From NCBI RefSeq assembly GCF_031880315.1, contig NZ_CP134771.1:6387001-6451000 (forward strand): a stretch of DNA of 64,000 nt. Direction: 5' to 3'. Source of the DNA: Pseudomonas baltica (lineage in GTDB: Bacteria > Pseudomonadota > Gammaproteobacteria > Pseudomonadales > Pseudomonadaceae). The notes beneath the pieces were generated by a model that saw nothing but the letters and a program-made list of their open reading frames with translations, ran no database searches and had not been told where the DNA came from. The translations under genes and the position numbers were made by a program. This document shows positions 34,452-43,687 of this stretch, one piece after another (position 1 is the first letter of the stretch; each line of letters begins with the position of its first letter).

Positions 34452-35378
34452 TCAAGTCTTGTCGGTCAGGTTTTTGCCGATCATGCGCACCAGCACAATC
34501 GCTGCGATGTTGGCGATCACCACCGCGATCAACCCGCCCGCCGAAGCCATGCCGACGTCGAACTGCACCAGCGCCTGGTTGTAGATCAGGTACGCCAGGT
34601 TGGTCGAGGCAAAACCGGGGCCGCCGTTGGTGGTGGTGAAGATTTCGGCGAACACCGACAGTAGAAAGATCGTCTCGATCATCACCACCACGGCGATGGG
34701 CCGTGCCAGATGGGGCAGGGTCAGGTGCCAGAAGATCGCGATCGGCCCGGCACCGTCCAGCCGCGCAGCTTCTTTCTGCTCCTGGTCCAGCGACTGCATG
34801 GCGGTCATCAAAATCAGGATGGCGAACGGCAGCCACTGCCAGCTGACGATGATGATGATTGACAGCAGCGGGTAGTTGGCCAGCCAGTCGATGGGCTGCA
34901 AGCCGACGGCCTTGAACAGCGCGGCGAGGATACCGGAGACCGGGTGGAAGATCAGGTTCTTGAACACCAGCGCGCCCACCGTGGGCATGATGAAGAACGG
35001 CGAAATCAACAACACCCGCACGATGCCGCGGCCGACGAAGTCACTGGCTTCGAGCAGCGCCGAGATCAGTACGCCGAACACCACGCTGATTAGCAGCACA
35101 CTGCCCACCAGCACCAAGGTGTTCCAGGCCCCCGGCAAAAAGCCGGAATCGGTGATGAAAAATTCAAAGTTTTCCAGCCCCGCGAACTGGTTTTCGCCGG
35201 GGTTGAGCAGGTTGTAGCGGATCAGCGAGAAGTAGACGGTCATGCCCAGCGGCACGATCATCCACAGCAGCAACAGCACGACCGATGGGCTGACCAGGAA
35301 CCAGCCGGGGTTGATCAAGCGGCGCTTGGCAGCGTCCTTGGGGACGTGCAGCTGCGCCTTGGCGGTGTGAGTGTTCAT
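34452..35378 (-). CDS. mtlF: Mannitol/polyol ABC transporter permease
   Basis: This 308-residue permease is of the MalF/UgpA class. The first membrane segment is LVSPSVVLLLLWMIVPLGMT and about six are present. The EAA loop is [20 protein letters not shown]. The extended, charged N-terminus (TAKAQLHVPKDAAKRRLINP) is common in this family. It is the partner of MtlG at the inner membrane. The 185-base spacer to mtlE contains degenerate REP sequences rather than tight coupling, so the binding-protein gene may be expressed at a higher level than the permeases. Confidence 0.95.
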   Translation of the reverse strand: MNTHTAKAQLHVPKDAAKRRLINPGWFLVSPSVVLLLLWMIVPLGMTVYFSLIRYNLLNPGENQFAGLENFEFFITDSGFLPGAWNTLVLVGSVLLISVVFGVLISALLEASDFVGRGIVRVLLISPFFIMPTVGALVFKNLIFHPVSGILAALFKAVGLQPIDWLANYPLLSIIIIVSWQWLPFAILILMTAMQSLDQEQKEAARLDGAGPIAIFWHLTLPHLARPIAVVVMIETIFLLSVFAEIFTTTNGGPGFASTNLAYLIYNQALVQFDVGMASAGGLIAVVIANIAAIVLVRMIGKNLTDKT

Positions 35379-35416
35379 TGTTTTGGTACCTTCCAGGATC
35401 GAGCGTTGGCTTCAAG

Positions 35417-35546
35417 GGCCTCCTCGCGGGCAAGCCTTGCACCGACAGGTGTACGACTCAAAGTCTGTACACATTGCGGGAGCAATCTCTCACGGTGCAC
35501 GACTCAGGACTGCGTGCACCTGTAGGAGCAAAGCTTGCTCGAAAGC
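35417..35546. repeat. Degenerate REP copies in the mtlE-mtlF spacer
   Basis: TCCTCGCGGGCAAGCCTTGC (35421-35440) is followed by GCGGGAGCAA near 35477 and by TGTAGGAGCAAAGCTTGCTC at 35521-35540. GTGTACGACTCA and GTGCACGACTCA are also repeated. These look like two or three partial REPs in tandem. Confidence 0.65.
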
Positions 35547-35563
35547 GGTATCGACGGCAGCGC

Positions 35564-36889
35564 CTACTTCGGATACCCGGCACGCTTCATGTCGCGCTCG
35601 GTGCTGGTCTGCGCGGCCGCCAAGGCTTGGTCAGCCGTGGTCTGGCCGGTCAGCGCCGCCGAGAACAACTTGCCTACCGAAGTGCCGATGCCCTGGAACT
35701 CGGGGATCGTCACCAACTGAATGCCGATATAAGGCACCGGGTCCACGGACGGTTTACTCGGATCAGCCACCTTCAACGACTCCAGAGTGATGTTGGCGAA
35801 CGGGGCCGCCTTCATGTAGGCATCGGTGTAGGTCGACTTACGCGTCCCAGGCGGCACGTTGGCAGCGCCGTCGGTCTTGGCCACCAACTCGGCGTATTCC
35901 TTGGACGTCGCCCAGGCGGCGAAGGCCTTGGCGGCGGGTTTCTCTTTCGAGCTGGTGGGGATGCCCAGCGACCAGGAATACAACCATGCCGAGCCTTTGT
36001 CGGTCACCTGATGCGGGGCATAAGTGAAGGCGACGCTGTCGGCGACCTTGCTCTGAGTCTTGTCGATGACGAACGAGCCGGCCACGCTGGCGTCGACCCA
36101 GATCGCGCACTTGCCACTGTTGAACAGCGCCAGATTCTCGTTGAAACCGTTGCTCGAAGCCCCGGGCGGGCCGGATTTCTTCATGGTGTCGACATAGAAG
36201 TTCAGCGCTTTTTTCCACGGCTCGGTGTTGAATTGCGGCTGCCACTTCTCATCGAACCAGCGCCCGCCGTAACTGTTGGCCATGGTGGTGATGAGCGCGA
36301 TGTTCTCGCCCCAGCCGGCTTTGCCGCGCAGGCAGATACCGTATTGTTCCTTGCTCGGATCGTTGAGCTTGCTGGCGAAATCGGCGATCTGCTCCCAGGT
36401 CGGGCGCTCCGGCATGGTCAGCCCGGCTGCCTTGAACAGATCGGTACGGTAGTAGGTCATGGAGCTTTCGGCATAGAACGGCAGGGCGTACAGGGTGCCC
36501 TTGACGGACAGGCCCTCGCGCACCGAGGGGAACACGTCGTCCAGATCGTAGGTGGCGGGCAGATCGGTCATGGGCTCGAGCCAGCCCTTGGCGCCCCAGA
36601 GTGCAGCTTCGTACATGCCGATGGTCAACACGTCGAATTGACCGCCCTGGGTGGCGATATCAGTCGTCAGGCGTTGACGCAGGACGTTTTCTTCAAGCAC
36701 CACCCAGTTGAGCTTGATGTCCGGGTGCTGTTGTTCGAAGGTCTTGGACAGGCGCTGCATGCGGATCATGTCGCTGTTGTTGACCGTGGCGATGGTCAAG
36801 GTATCGGCGGCAGAGGCGCTGAGGCTGAACGCACTGGCGGTCAGGCCCAGGCAGGCAATGGCAAGCAGCGTTTTTGCGGGAGTGTGCAT
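35564..36889 (-). CDS. mtlE: Mannitol/polyol ABC transporter substrate-binding protein
   Basis: This 441-residue periplasmic binding protein belongs to the family 1 sugar-binding proteins. It has a signal peptide (LLAIACLGLTASAFSLSASA, with cleavage after ASA-A-like) and a mature start TLTIATVNNSDMIRMQRLSK. QFDVLTIGMYEAALWGAKGW and LYALPFYAESSMTYYRTDLF are the usual hinge and ligand-cleft segments. It is the first gene of the operon. The ATG at 36889 is chosen because GAGGAG lies upstream. The operon promoter should be in the 167 bases before it, where MtlR is expected to act. Confidence 0.94.
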   Translation of the reverse strand: MHTPAKTLLAIACLGLTASAFSLSASAADTLTIATVNNSDMIRMQRLSKTFEQQHPDIKLNWVVLEENVLRQRLTTDIATQGGQFDVLTIGMYEAALWGAKGWLEPMTDLPATYDLDDVFPSVREGLSVKGTLYALPFYAESSMTYYRTDLFKAAGLTMPERPTWEQIADFASKLNDPSKEQYGICLRGKAGWGENIALITTMANSYGGRWFDEKWQPQFNTEPWKKALNFYVDTMKKSGPPGASSNGFNENLALFNSGKCAIWVDASVAGSFVIDKTQSKVADSVAFTYAPHQVTDKGSAWLYSWSLGIPTSSKEKPAAKAFAAWATSKEYAELVAKTDGAANVPPGTRKSTYTDAYMKAAPFANITLESLKVADPSKPSVDPVPYIGIQLVTIPEFQGIGTSVGKLFSAALTGQTTADQALAAAQTSTERDMKRAGYPK

Positions 36890-37056
36890 CGTGCGTCTCC
36901 TCATCGGTACCCAAAGGGCCCGATTCAGTGGTTTTTGTTTTTGTTGTCCTGCGCAATGGCAAGCATCTGCCGCTGATTACAGCCCCGAATGGAGCGTTTG
37001 GCAACGCCGTAGCTGCACGCTGACTGATACTTTCTTGCACTCGGGTCGGACCGTGC

Positions 37057-37962
37057 TCAGCCGCGGGTTCGCTCACTCAAACGCTGCACCGCCAGCCGGC
37101 GATAATGGGAGGGAGTCATGCCCTTGAGTTGCTGGAAGCGCCGATTGAAGTTGGAGATATTGTTGAAGCCCGACTCGAAGCACACTTGCGTCACGGGCCG
37201 GTCACCGTCGGCCAGCAACTCGCAGGACTTGCTGATCCGCAAGCGATTGACGAACTCGACGAACGAACGGCCGGTGGCTTGCTTGAATACGCGAGAAAAG
37301 TACGTCGGCTTCATGCCCAGGTGCTCGGCCACCTCTTCAAGGGACAACTCGCGCCCGTAGTGGGCGAAGATATAATCCACGGCGCGGTTGGTGCGATCGA
37401 TGCTGCTTTCGTCGGCCAGTTGCAGCGAGGTCGTGGCCGACAGCAGCTGGTATTGCTCACAGCTTGCCAACAGCTCCATGAGAATGAAGAAATGCCCCAG
37501 GCGCCTGATCCCCTGGCTATCGGCGATGGCCTGCATCAACTCGGCGGCCTGCAGGATGACCTTGGGATCGCGAAACTCGATGCCGTATCGCGAGCGTTCG
37601 AGTAGCGGGGTCAATTGCTTGAGCTCGGCAAACACCTGATAGCCGCTCTCCAGCAGATCATCGGTGAAGTTCACCAGCATGTCGCGTTTATCCACCACTT
37701 CATCGGGGGCGATCTGGCTGATCCAGTTGTGCGGCAGGTTGGGGCCGGTGAGGAACAGGCTGTAGGGCGTGAAGTTGCCGATATAGTCACCGACGAAGAC
37801 CTTGCCGGCGCTGGCGACGATCAGGTGCAGCTCGTATTCCTTGTGAAAATGCCAGCGTACCAGCGGGCAGGGGAAGCCATGCTGGCGATAGATGATGGAC
37901 AACCCTTCATGGTCGTCCATCAGCTCGTAGGACGGATCGGTGACGCGAGTGGTTCTGGACAT
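37057..37962 (-). CDS. mtlR: AraC-family activator of the mannitol operon
   Basis: This 301-residue protein has an N-terminal cupin-like sensing domain (RWHFHKEYELHLIVASAGKV) and a C-terminal AraC double HTH (LSLEEVAEHLGMKPTYFSRV, then VTQVCFESGFNNISNFNRRF, then GMTPSHYRR). In P. fluorescens, MtlR activates mtlE transcription in response to mannitol, sorbitol and arabitol, and its gene has the same position and orientation as here. The ATG at 37962 gives the expected length; the frame is open to 38016 but overlaps the next gene. The regulator assignment rests on both sequence and context. Confidence 0.93.
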   Translation of the reverse strand: MSRTTRVTDPSYELMDDHEGLSIIYRQHGFPCPLVRWHFHKEYELHLIVASAGKVFVGDYIGNFTPYSLFLTGPNLPHNWISQIAPDEVVDKRDMLVNFTDDLLESGYQVFAELKQLTPLLERSRYGIEFRDPKVILQAAELMQAIADSQGIRRLGHFFILMELLASCEQYQLLSATTSLQLADESSIDRTNRAVDYIFAHYGRELSLEEVAEHLGMKPTYFSRVFKQATGRSFVEFVNRLRISKSCELLADGDRPVTQVCFESGFNNISNFNRRFQQLKGMTPSHYRRLAVQRLSERTRG

Positions 37963-38012
37963 GGGTGTTGGCCGGATTGTTATTGTTGTGAGCTTTTTAG
38001 CAGGGGTACACG

Positions 38013-38939
38013 TCACTTCTGGGCATAGCCACCTTCAGCCATGGAGCCTTGCGCTGACGGGTCTTCGCCATGCATATAGATCTGTGCTTCGCTCGCCTGG
38101 TACAGGGCCTGCTCGATCATGGGCTGATGACGCAATTGAATGGCGGCGACCAGGGCTTCAATCAGACTCAGCAAGGCGATCTTGCTGTTGCGTAATACCG
38201 GATGAGTCGGTGGAGCATACAAGACGTGGTCCGCCAGCACCGCCAGAGGCGAGATCGGTGCATCGGTCAGGGCCAGTATGCGCGCGCCCTTGCTTCTGGC
38301 ATAACGCGTCAGATGCACGGTTTCGCGGGTATAAGGGGGAAGCGACAGTGCCAGCAGCACGTCATCGGCAGTGATGGGCGCGATGCGATGGGCGGTGATG
38401 TCGACGCCGCCATCGTTGCTGACGACCGAGACGTCTTTACCAAAGGGGATCAGAAAAGCCTCCAGCAAACCCGCCATGTGAAAGCTGTTGCCAAAGCCGA
38501 TGATATACAGCCGTCTGGCGCCCTCCAGTGCCTGAACCACAGCATCGAAAGACGACTGCGGATTGCTGTCCATAAGGGTGTTGAGATTGTGCTTGGCCTG
38601 CTGGACCTGCTGGCCGAGACTGAAGTGGCCGCTGGCAAGGTCCAGCGCCTCCGGTATTTGAACGGCCGGCGCGACCCACCCCCTCAGGTTGATCAGAAGC
38701 GCTTGGCGCAGACCGATGAACCCATCGAAACCCATCGCCTTGGCGAAGCGGTGGACGGCGGCGGTAGAGGCGCCGGTGCTGGCGCCCAATTCATGGATGT
38801 TCATGGTCGCCGCTTGCAGCGGTTCGCGTAGAACGTAATCGGCGACCTTGCGCAACGCGGGCTTCAAGGTGGGCAGCAAGTCGATGAACTGCATCATCAA
38901 CGGGCTTTCGTAAAGGGTGTTTCCTGAAGGGTTGTGCAT
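38013..38939 (-). CDS. RpiR/HexR-type regulator with SIS domain
   Basis: This 308-residue protein has an N-terminal HTH_6 domain (LRKVADYVLREPLQAATMNI, then STAAVHRFAKAMGFDGFIGL) and a SIS sugar-phosphate-binding domain (LYIIGFGNSFHMAGLLEAFL; LALSLPPYTRETVHLTRYAR; GARILALTDAPISPL). Such proteins sense phosphorylated sugars and regulate sugar or amino-sugar genes. The ATG at 38939 has GAGG upstream; ATG 38954 has the wrong spacing. It lies directly before mtlR on the same strand, with a 50-base gap. No sugar-phosphate target gene is adjacent other than the mannitol operon, so its regulon is open. Confidence 0.88.
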   Translation of the reverse strand: MHNPSGNTLYESPLMMQFIDLLPTLKPALRKVADYVLREPLQAATMNIHELGASTGASTAAVHRFAKAMGFDGFIGLRQALLINLRGWVAPAVQIPEALDLASGHFSLGQQVQQAKHNLNTLMDSNPQSSFDAVVQALEGARRLYIIGFGNSFHMAGLLEAFLIPFGKDVSVVSNDGGVDITAHRIAPITADDVLLALSLPPYTRETVHLTRYARSKGARILALTDAPISPLAVLADHVLYAPPTHPVLRNSKIALLSLIEALVAAIQLRHQPMIEQALYQASEAQIYMHGEDPSAQGSMAEGGYAQK

Positions 38940-39031
38940 GGTTTTTGCCCTCATCCTGACGGCATTGGAGTTGCAGGTAAGTCGACAGCAGGAAGCTACC
39001 TGATAAAAAATGTCTTGCGCTTTAAAAGTTA

Positions 39032-40306
39032 TCAGTCTAGTCGGTTTTTCGCTTCTATCCATTGCGCCATGTATTGAGTGCTTTTGTGGTGATGATGGCG
39101 TAACAACGTACCGGTGAAGTTGCCCAAGCGATGCGCGCCGAGTTGACCGCGCAGTGCTTGCAAGCGAGCGATCAGGGCCTCTTGATGGGGTTTGGCGGCG
39201 TAGCGCTCGGCGAGCAAGCGCACGCCTTGTGCCTGAGCCAGCAGCCAGCGTTGAGGATCTTGATACAGTGCCACAGCGGCAGCGGCCAGACCCTGAGCAT
39301 CATTGGCTACGGCACCGGGCCATGGCAGCGCGCCCTGCATGCCCTCGCTGCCCATCACCGTGGTGACGCTGGGCGTGCCGCACAGCATGGCGTCTGCCAG
39401 CTTGCCCTTGATACCGGCGCCAAAGCGCAAAGGGGCGAGCGCTACACGTGCCTGGCGCATCACCACCAAGGCATCCTCGGCCCGGTCGAGTACCAGAAAC
39501 CCCTGTTTGGGGCTGTGCAACGCAGTGGCTTTGGGCGGCGTGTATGCCCCGTAGATATGCAGTTGCGCTTGCGGCAGGCGCGCGCGGATCAACGGCCACA
39601 CGGCGGTTTTCATCCACTGCACGGCATCCCAGTTGGGGGCGTGGCGGAAGTTGCCGATGCTCAAGAAGTGCTGGCGCTCGGCGAAACCCGGCAGCGGCGA
39701 GTCCGGGGCCTGGAGCATCAGCGGGCACCACAGCAGCAGGTTGGCCGGCACGCCGAACACCTGCGTCAGCAGCTCTATTTCCACATCGGAGATCATCAGG
39801 CTGAGGTCGCAACGATAGATCGCGGCGATCTCGCGCAGGGTCATGTCGGCTTCGGCCATATGGGCATAGAGCGCCTGGCCCTGAGGTGCGAACAGTGCCG
39901 TGCAGTCATCCGGCTCGGGGGCGTCCTTGAGGTGTTGCTTGAGCATGCGCTGGCGAGCGTCGCGCAGGCTGGCGAAGTCACTGGTCTCGAGCACGCGCAG
40001 GGCAGTGGGGCAATGGCGCTCGACGCGCCAGCCGAACTGCTCTTCCATCATGAAACGATCGAACAGCACGATGTCAGGCTGCAGGCCTTCGATAAAGCGG
40101 TCGAAGCTGCTGTCGTTCAGGGTGATCGCGCATCGTTGTATGCCCAGCGCAGCCAGGTCCGCCGTATGTTCACCGGCCGCGGCCGGGCTGCTGAACGTCA
40201 CCTCCCAGCCTTGCCCGACAAACGCCTCAAGGATTTGCATCATATGCCCGCCGGCTGCGGAGGAAGTGGGTTCAGGCCACACATAGCCGATGACCAGCAC
40301 GCGCAT
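39032..40306 (-). CDS. GT-B fold glycosyltransferase (GT4-like)
   Basis: This 424-residue protein begins MRVLVIGYVWPEPTSSAAGG, the N-terminal Rossmann start with a Gly-rich acceptor loop. It ends with a donor-binding domain: FLSIGNFRHAPNWDAVQWMK, LHIYGAY, then APLRFGAGIKGKLADAMLCG and TTVMGSEGM, where the usual E-x7-E region is replaced by GIKGK...A. No membrane segment is evident. It is monocistronic, lies next to the type I secretion operon and faces away from it. The acceptor and donor sugars are unknown; a role in exopolysaccharide, or in modifying a secreted protein, is conjecture. Confidence 0.8.
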   Translation of the reverse strand: MRVLVIGYVWPEPTSSAAGGHMMQILEAFVGQGWEVTFSSPAAAGEHTADLAALGIQRCAITLNDSSFDRFIEGLQPDIVLFDRFMMEEQFGWRVERHCPTALRVLETSDFASLRDARQRMLKQHLKDAPEPDDCTALFAPQGQALYAHMAEADMTLREIAAIYRCDLSLMISDVEIELLTQVFGVPANLLLWCPLMLQAPDSPLPGFAERQHFLSIGNFRHAPNWDAVQWMKTAVWPLIRARLPQAQLHIYGAYTPPKATALHSPKQGFLVLDRAEDALVVMRQARVALAPLRFGAGIKGKLADAMLCGTPSVTTVMGSEGMQGALPWPGAVANDAQGLAAAAVALYQDPQRWLLAQAQGVRLLAERYAAKPHQEALIARLQALRGQLGAHRLGNFTGTLLRHHHHKSTQYMAQWIEAKNRLD

Positions 40307-40477
40307 GTTTCAAGCTCACGAGTGAAAAAGGGCCGCCATTAAAGCACAGGGCCTTCGCCACTGGACCGAGCGAAGAAGACAGAATATTGACGTTTATATC
40401 GTTATTGATACCTGCGGGCACTAACTTGCGGAAATGCGGTCAGTACTTTGCGAACGATAACCCCTGGTGCTTGAACT

Positions 40478-40567
40478 GTAGCGAGGGGGCTTGCCCCCGA
40501 TATGTCGTGTCAGACAAACATCAGTTGACTGACACGCCGTCGCAGGCAAGCCCCCTCGTCGCAGGGT
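40478..40567. repeat. REPIN upstream of the type I secretion operon
   Basis: TGTAGCGAGGGGGCTTGCCC (from 40478) and the inverted GGCAAGCCCCCTCGTCGCAG (40545-40564) frame a spacer that itself has inverted CGTGTCAG...CTGACACG. It belongs to the GGGGGCTTGCCCCCGAT REP class. It ends 27 bases before the ATPase start. Confidence 0.85.
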
Positions 40568-40593
40568 GGCGCCGATACTTGCGGTCAGACCCT

Positions 40594-42315
40594 ATGCGCC
40601 TGCTACTCGACCCCCATCACGACATCGATGCCGCGTTGCTCAGCTACCGCCGGGTGTTCTGGTCATTGGCGCTGTTCAGTGGGGTGATCAACCTGCTGGT
40701 ACTGGTGCCCTCGCTGTACATGATGCAGGTCTACGACCGCGTGCTGACCAGCCGCAACGAGACCACGCTGTTCATGCTTACCCTGATCGCGTTGGGACTG
40801 TTCATGTTCAGCGCGTTGATCGAATGGATCCGCGGCCAGGTGATGATTCGCATGAGTGCGGGCCTGGACGATGCCCTGGGCGAGCGGATTTTCGACGCCG
40901 CCTTTGCGCGCAGCCTGCGCGAACACAACGCCAACCCGGCGCAGGTGCTCAGCGACTTGACCACCTTGCGTCAGTTGATCACCGGTCAGGGCCTCATCGC
41001 CTTGCTCGATGCGCCCTGGCTGCCCATATTTCTGATCGTTGCGTTCATCTTTCATCCCTGGTTCGGCGTGCTGACGCTGATCCTGGCGTTGGTGCTCATC
41101 GGCCTCGCCCTGTGGGGCGAGCTGGCGACCCGGGTGCGTCTGGGCGAGGCAAATCGCCTGGGCGTACAGTCGGCAATCTACGTCAACAGCACCTTGCAGA
41201 ATGCCGAAGTGATTCAGGCGCTGGGCATGCTTGGGCCGTTGCGCCAGCGCTGGAGCCTGTTGCAGCAGGGCATCATCGCCGCGCAGGCGCATGCCAGCGA
41301 CCGCAGTGCGCGGATCACCTCGACCACGCGCTTCGTGCGTATTTCCGGGCAGTCCCTGGCACTGGGGCTGGGTGCGTTGCTGGTGCTTGAAGGCCAGCTG
41401 TCGGCCGGCATGATGATTGCCATGTCGCTGCTGCTGGGGCGGGCGCTGGCGCCGGTGGAAATCGCCATCGGCTCGTGGAAACAGTTCAATGCCGGGCGCC
41501 AAAGCTACCAGCGCCTGAGCCACTTGCTCACCCAGCATCCTCGCGACCGCCTGCGCATGCCGCTGCCGCCACCCAGTGGCGCTGTGCGCCTTGAGCAACT
41601 CTATGTAGGCCCGCCGGGCTCGCCGCAGCCGACGCTGCGGGGCATCAACTTGAGCCTGGCCAAAGGCGAGGTGCTGGCAGTGATCGGCGCCAGTGCCAGT
41701 GGCAAGTCGACCCTGGCCCGAGCATTGGTCGGGGTATGGCCGCCGCTGGGCGGTTCAGTGCGGCTGGACGAGGCCGAAATCAGCCAGTGGTCCCATGATG
41801 CCCTCGGGCCGCACCTGGGCTATCTGCCCCAGGACATCGAGCTGTTCGACGGCACCGTGGCGGATAACATCGCCCGCTTCGGCGAGCAGGATGCCGACAA
41901 GATCATCACCGCCAGCCGCCACGCTGGCATCCATGAAATGATCCTGCGTTTCCCCAAGGGCTACGACACGCCATTGGGTCCTGGCGGGCTGGGCTTGTCA
42001 GGTGGACAAAAGCAGCGCATCGGCCTGGCGCGGGCACTGTATGGCAACCCCACCTTGATTGTGCTCGACGAGCCCAATTCCAACCTCGATGAGGCGGGCG
42101 AGCTCGCGCTGGTCCAGGCCATCGGCGCCTTGAAAGCGCTTGGCAGCACCGTGGTGCTGATCACTCACCGGCCCAGTGTGCTGGCTGTGGTCGATCAGAT
42201 CCTGCTGCTCAAGGACGGCACGCAACAAGCCTTCGGCCCCCGCGATCGGGTGCTCAAGGCGCTGATGCCGGCACCGAAACCGACGGTCGTCAGGGAGGCT
42301 GGCAAAGATGCGTGA
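40594..42315 (+). CDS. Type I secretion ABC transporter/ATPase (AprD/PrtD-like)
   Basis: This 573-residue protein is a half-transporter of the PrtD/AprD class. It has an N-terminal membrane domain of about 300 residues with paired helices (VFWSLALFSGVINLLVLVPS; LFMLTLIALGLFMFSALIEW) and a C-terminal nucleotide-binding domain with Walker A GASASGKST (about 366), signature LSGGQKQR (about 467), Walker B LIVLDEPNSNLDE and H-loop LITHRPSV. It exports unfolded RTX proteins through the adaptor and outer-membrane channel encoded next. ATG 40594 is chosen because the frame upstream runs through the REPIN. The stop overlaps the start of the adaptor gene by eight bases. The likely cargo is the convergent RTX epimerase. 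Confidence 0.92.
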   Translation: MRLLLDPHHDIDAALLSYRRVFWSLALFSGVINLLVLVPSLYMMQVYDRVLTSRNETTLFMLTLIALGLFMFSALIEWIRGQVMIRMSAGLDDALGERIFDAAFARSLREHNANPAQVLSDLTTLRQLITGQGLIALLDAPWLPIFLIVAFIFHPWFGVLTLILALVLIGLALWGELATRVRLGEANRLGVQSAIYVNSTLQNAEVIQALGMLGPLRQRWSLLQQGIIAAQAHASDRSARITSTTRFVRISGQSLALGLGALLVLEGQLSAGMMIAMSLLLGRALAPVEIAIGSWKQFNAGRQSYQRLSHLLTQHPRDRLRMPLPPPSGAVRLEQLYVGPPGSPQPTLRGINLSLAKGEVLAVIGASASGKSTLARALVGVWPPLGGSVRLDEAEISQWSHDALGPHLGYLPQDIELFDGTVADNIARFGEQDADKIITASRHAGIHEMILRFPKGYDTPLGPGGLGLSGGQKQRIGLARALYGNPTLIVLDEPNSNLDEAGELALVQAIGALKALGSTVVLITHRPSVLAVVDQILLLKDGTQQAFGPRDRVLKALMPAPKPTVVREAGKDA

Positions 42316-43684
42316 TTTGACTCCGGGGGCCCGGTCTTATAGCGAGCAGCCCCATGGCTTGAGTGTCCGCAGCAACGGCACGTTACCCAGTGCCAGCACC
42401 GATGCGGGCGCTGCGGCCCGTTACGGCGTGGGATTTCTGGTGCTGGCCCTGGGCGGATTTTTGCTCTGGGCCTGCCTGGCGCCACTTGACCAAGGCGTGG
42501 TGGGCAGCGGCACCGTGGTGGTCGCAGGCGAGCGCAAGGCCGTGCAGTCGCTGGTGGGCGGGGTAGTGGAAAAGTTGCTGGTCAATGACGGCGACCGCGT
42601 TACGCAGGGGCAGTTGCTGGTGCAGCTCAACACCGTGCAGGCACAATCGCAGCTCGACGTGACCTTGGGCAAGCTGCTCAACGACCGCAGCATCGAGGCG
42701 CGGTTGATCGCCGAACGACTTGGCAAAACCAGCATCGAGTGGCCTGCCGAGCTGCTGGACCATGCCGACGAGCCACGGGTCAAGGCGGCCATGGCCCTGC
42801 AGACGCAGCTCTTCCAGACTCGCCGCACCGAGCTGGCCAGCCGCGTACAGATCATCGAGCACGAATCCGCGTCGCTGGAACAGCAGCTGCGCGGCTATGA
42901 AGGGGTCAAGCGCAACTACGACACCCAGATGCAGTTCCAGCAACAGGAGCTCGAAGGCCTGCGCGATCTTGCCCGTGAGGGCTACGTGCCGCGCAACAAG
43001 TTGTTCGAGGCCGAGCGTAACGCCGCGCAACTGGCCGGGCAGATCGCCTCGGGCATAGGGGACGTGGGCAAGACCCGCCAGGCCATCAACGAGAGCCGCC
43101 TCAAGGCCCTGCAGACCCAGCAGGAGTTTCGCCGCGACGCCGAAACCCAGCTCAGCGAAGTCTCGGCCGAGGCTTCAGGTTTTGCCGATCAGATTCGCGC
43201 GCTGCAATTCGAGGTCGACAACGGTGCTATCCGCGCCCCGGTGGGCGGTCAGGTCATGGACCTGAGTATCCACACCGTTGGCGGCGTCGCCCAGGCCGGG
43301 CAAAGCCTGATGCAGGTGGTGCCGCTGGACGCGCCCATGGCCATTACCGCGCGCTTCGAACCGCTGATGGCCAACAAGCTGCGCCCGGGGTTGCCGGTGC
43401 ACGTGCACTTCACGGCATTGCAGCGGGTCGACACGCCGACGGTCACCGGCATCGTCACCACGGTGTCGGCCGACCAGCTGCTCAACGAACAGACCCACCA
43501 ACCGTATTTTTCCGCTCGGGTCGACATCCCGGCCGACACTGTCGCCTCGCTGCAGGCCGCCGGCTTGCTGGTGCGCCCCGGCATGCTCGCCGACGTCACC
43601 GTGGTCACCGGCGAACGTACTTTGATGAACTACCTGATGAAACCCTTGCGCGAACGTTTGCTCGCAGCCTTCAAGGAGGAATGA
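42308..43684 (+). CDS. Type I secretion adaptor protein, HlyD family (AprE/PrtE-like)
   Basis: This 458-residue periplasmic adaptor has one N-terminal membrane anchor (YGVGFLVLALGGFLLWACLA), a lipoyl half-motif (GVVEKLLVNDGDRVTQGQLL), a long alpha-helical hairpin (about 100-290, with EHESASLEQQLRGYEGVKRN), the second lipoyl half (IRAPVGGQVMDLSIHTVGGV), and a C-terminal beta-barrel with GERTLMNYLMKPLRERLLAA, a typical HlyD ending. It links the ABC protein to the TolC-type channel. It is translationally coupled to the upstream gene and is followed after three bases by the channel gene. Confidence 0.93.
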   Translation: MRDLTPGARSYSEQPHGLSVRSNGTLPSASTDAGAAARYGVGFLVLALGGFLLWACLAPLDQGVVGSGTVVVAGERKAVQSLVGGVVEKLLVNDGDRVTQGQLLVQLNTVQAQSQLDVTLGKLLNDRSIEARLIAERLGKTSIEWPAELLDHADEPRVKAAMALQTQLFQTRRTELASRVQIIEHESASLEQQLRGYEGVKRNYDTQMQFQQQELEGLRDLAREGYVPRNKLFEAERNAAQLAGQIASGIGDVGKTRQAINESRLKALQTQQEFRRDAETQLSEVSAEASGFADQIRALQFEVDNGAIRAPVGGQVMDLSIHTVGGVAQAGQSLMQVVPLDAPMAITARFEPLMANKLRPGLPVHVHFTALQRVDTPTVTGIVTTVSADQLLNEQTHQPYFSARVDIPADTVASLQAAGLLVRPGMLADVTVVTGERTLMNYLMKPLRERLLAAFKEE

Positions 43685-43687
43685 GCC

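Noticed and set aside
35378..36976. A 532-codon open frame opposite mtlE
   Set aside because: It includes REP sequence and the complement of mtlE; it is a shadow frame.
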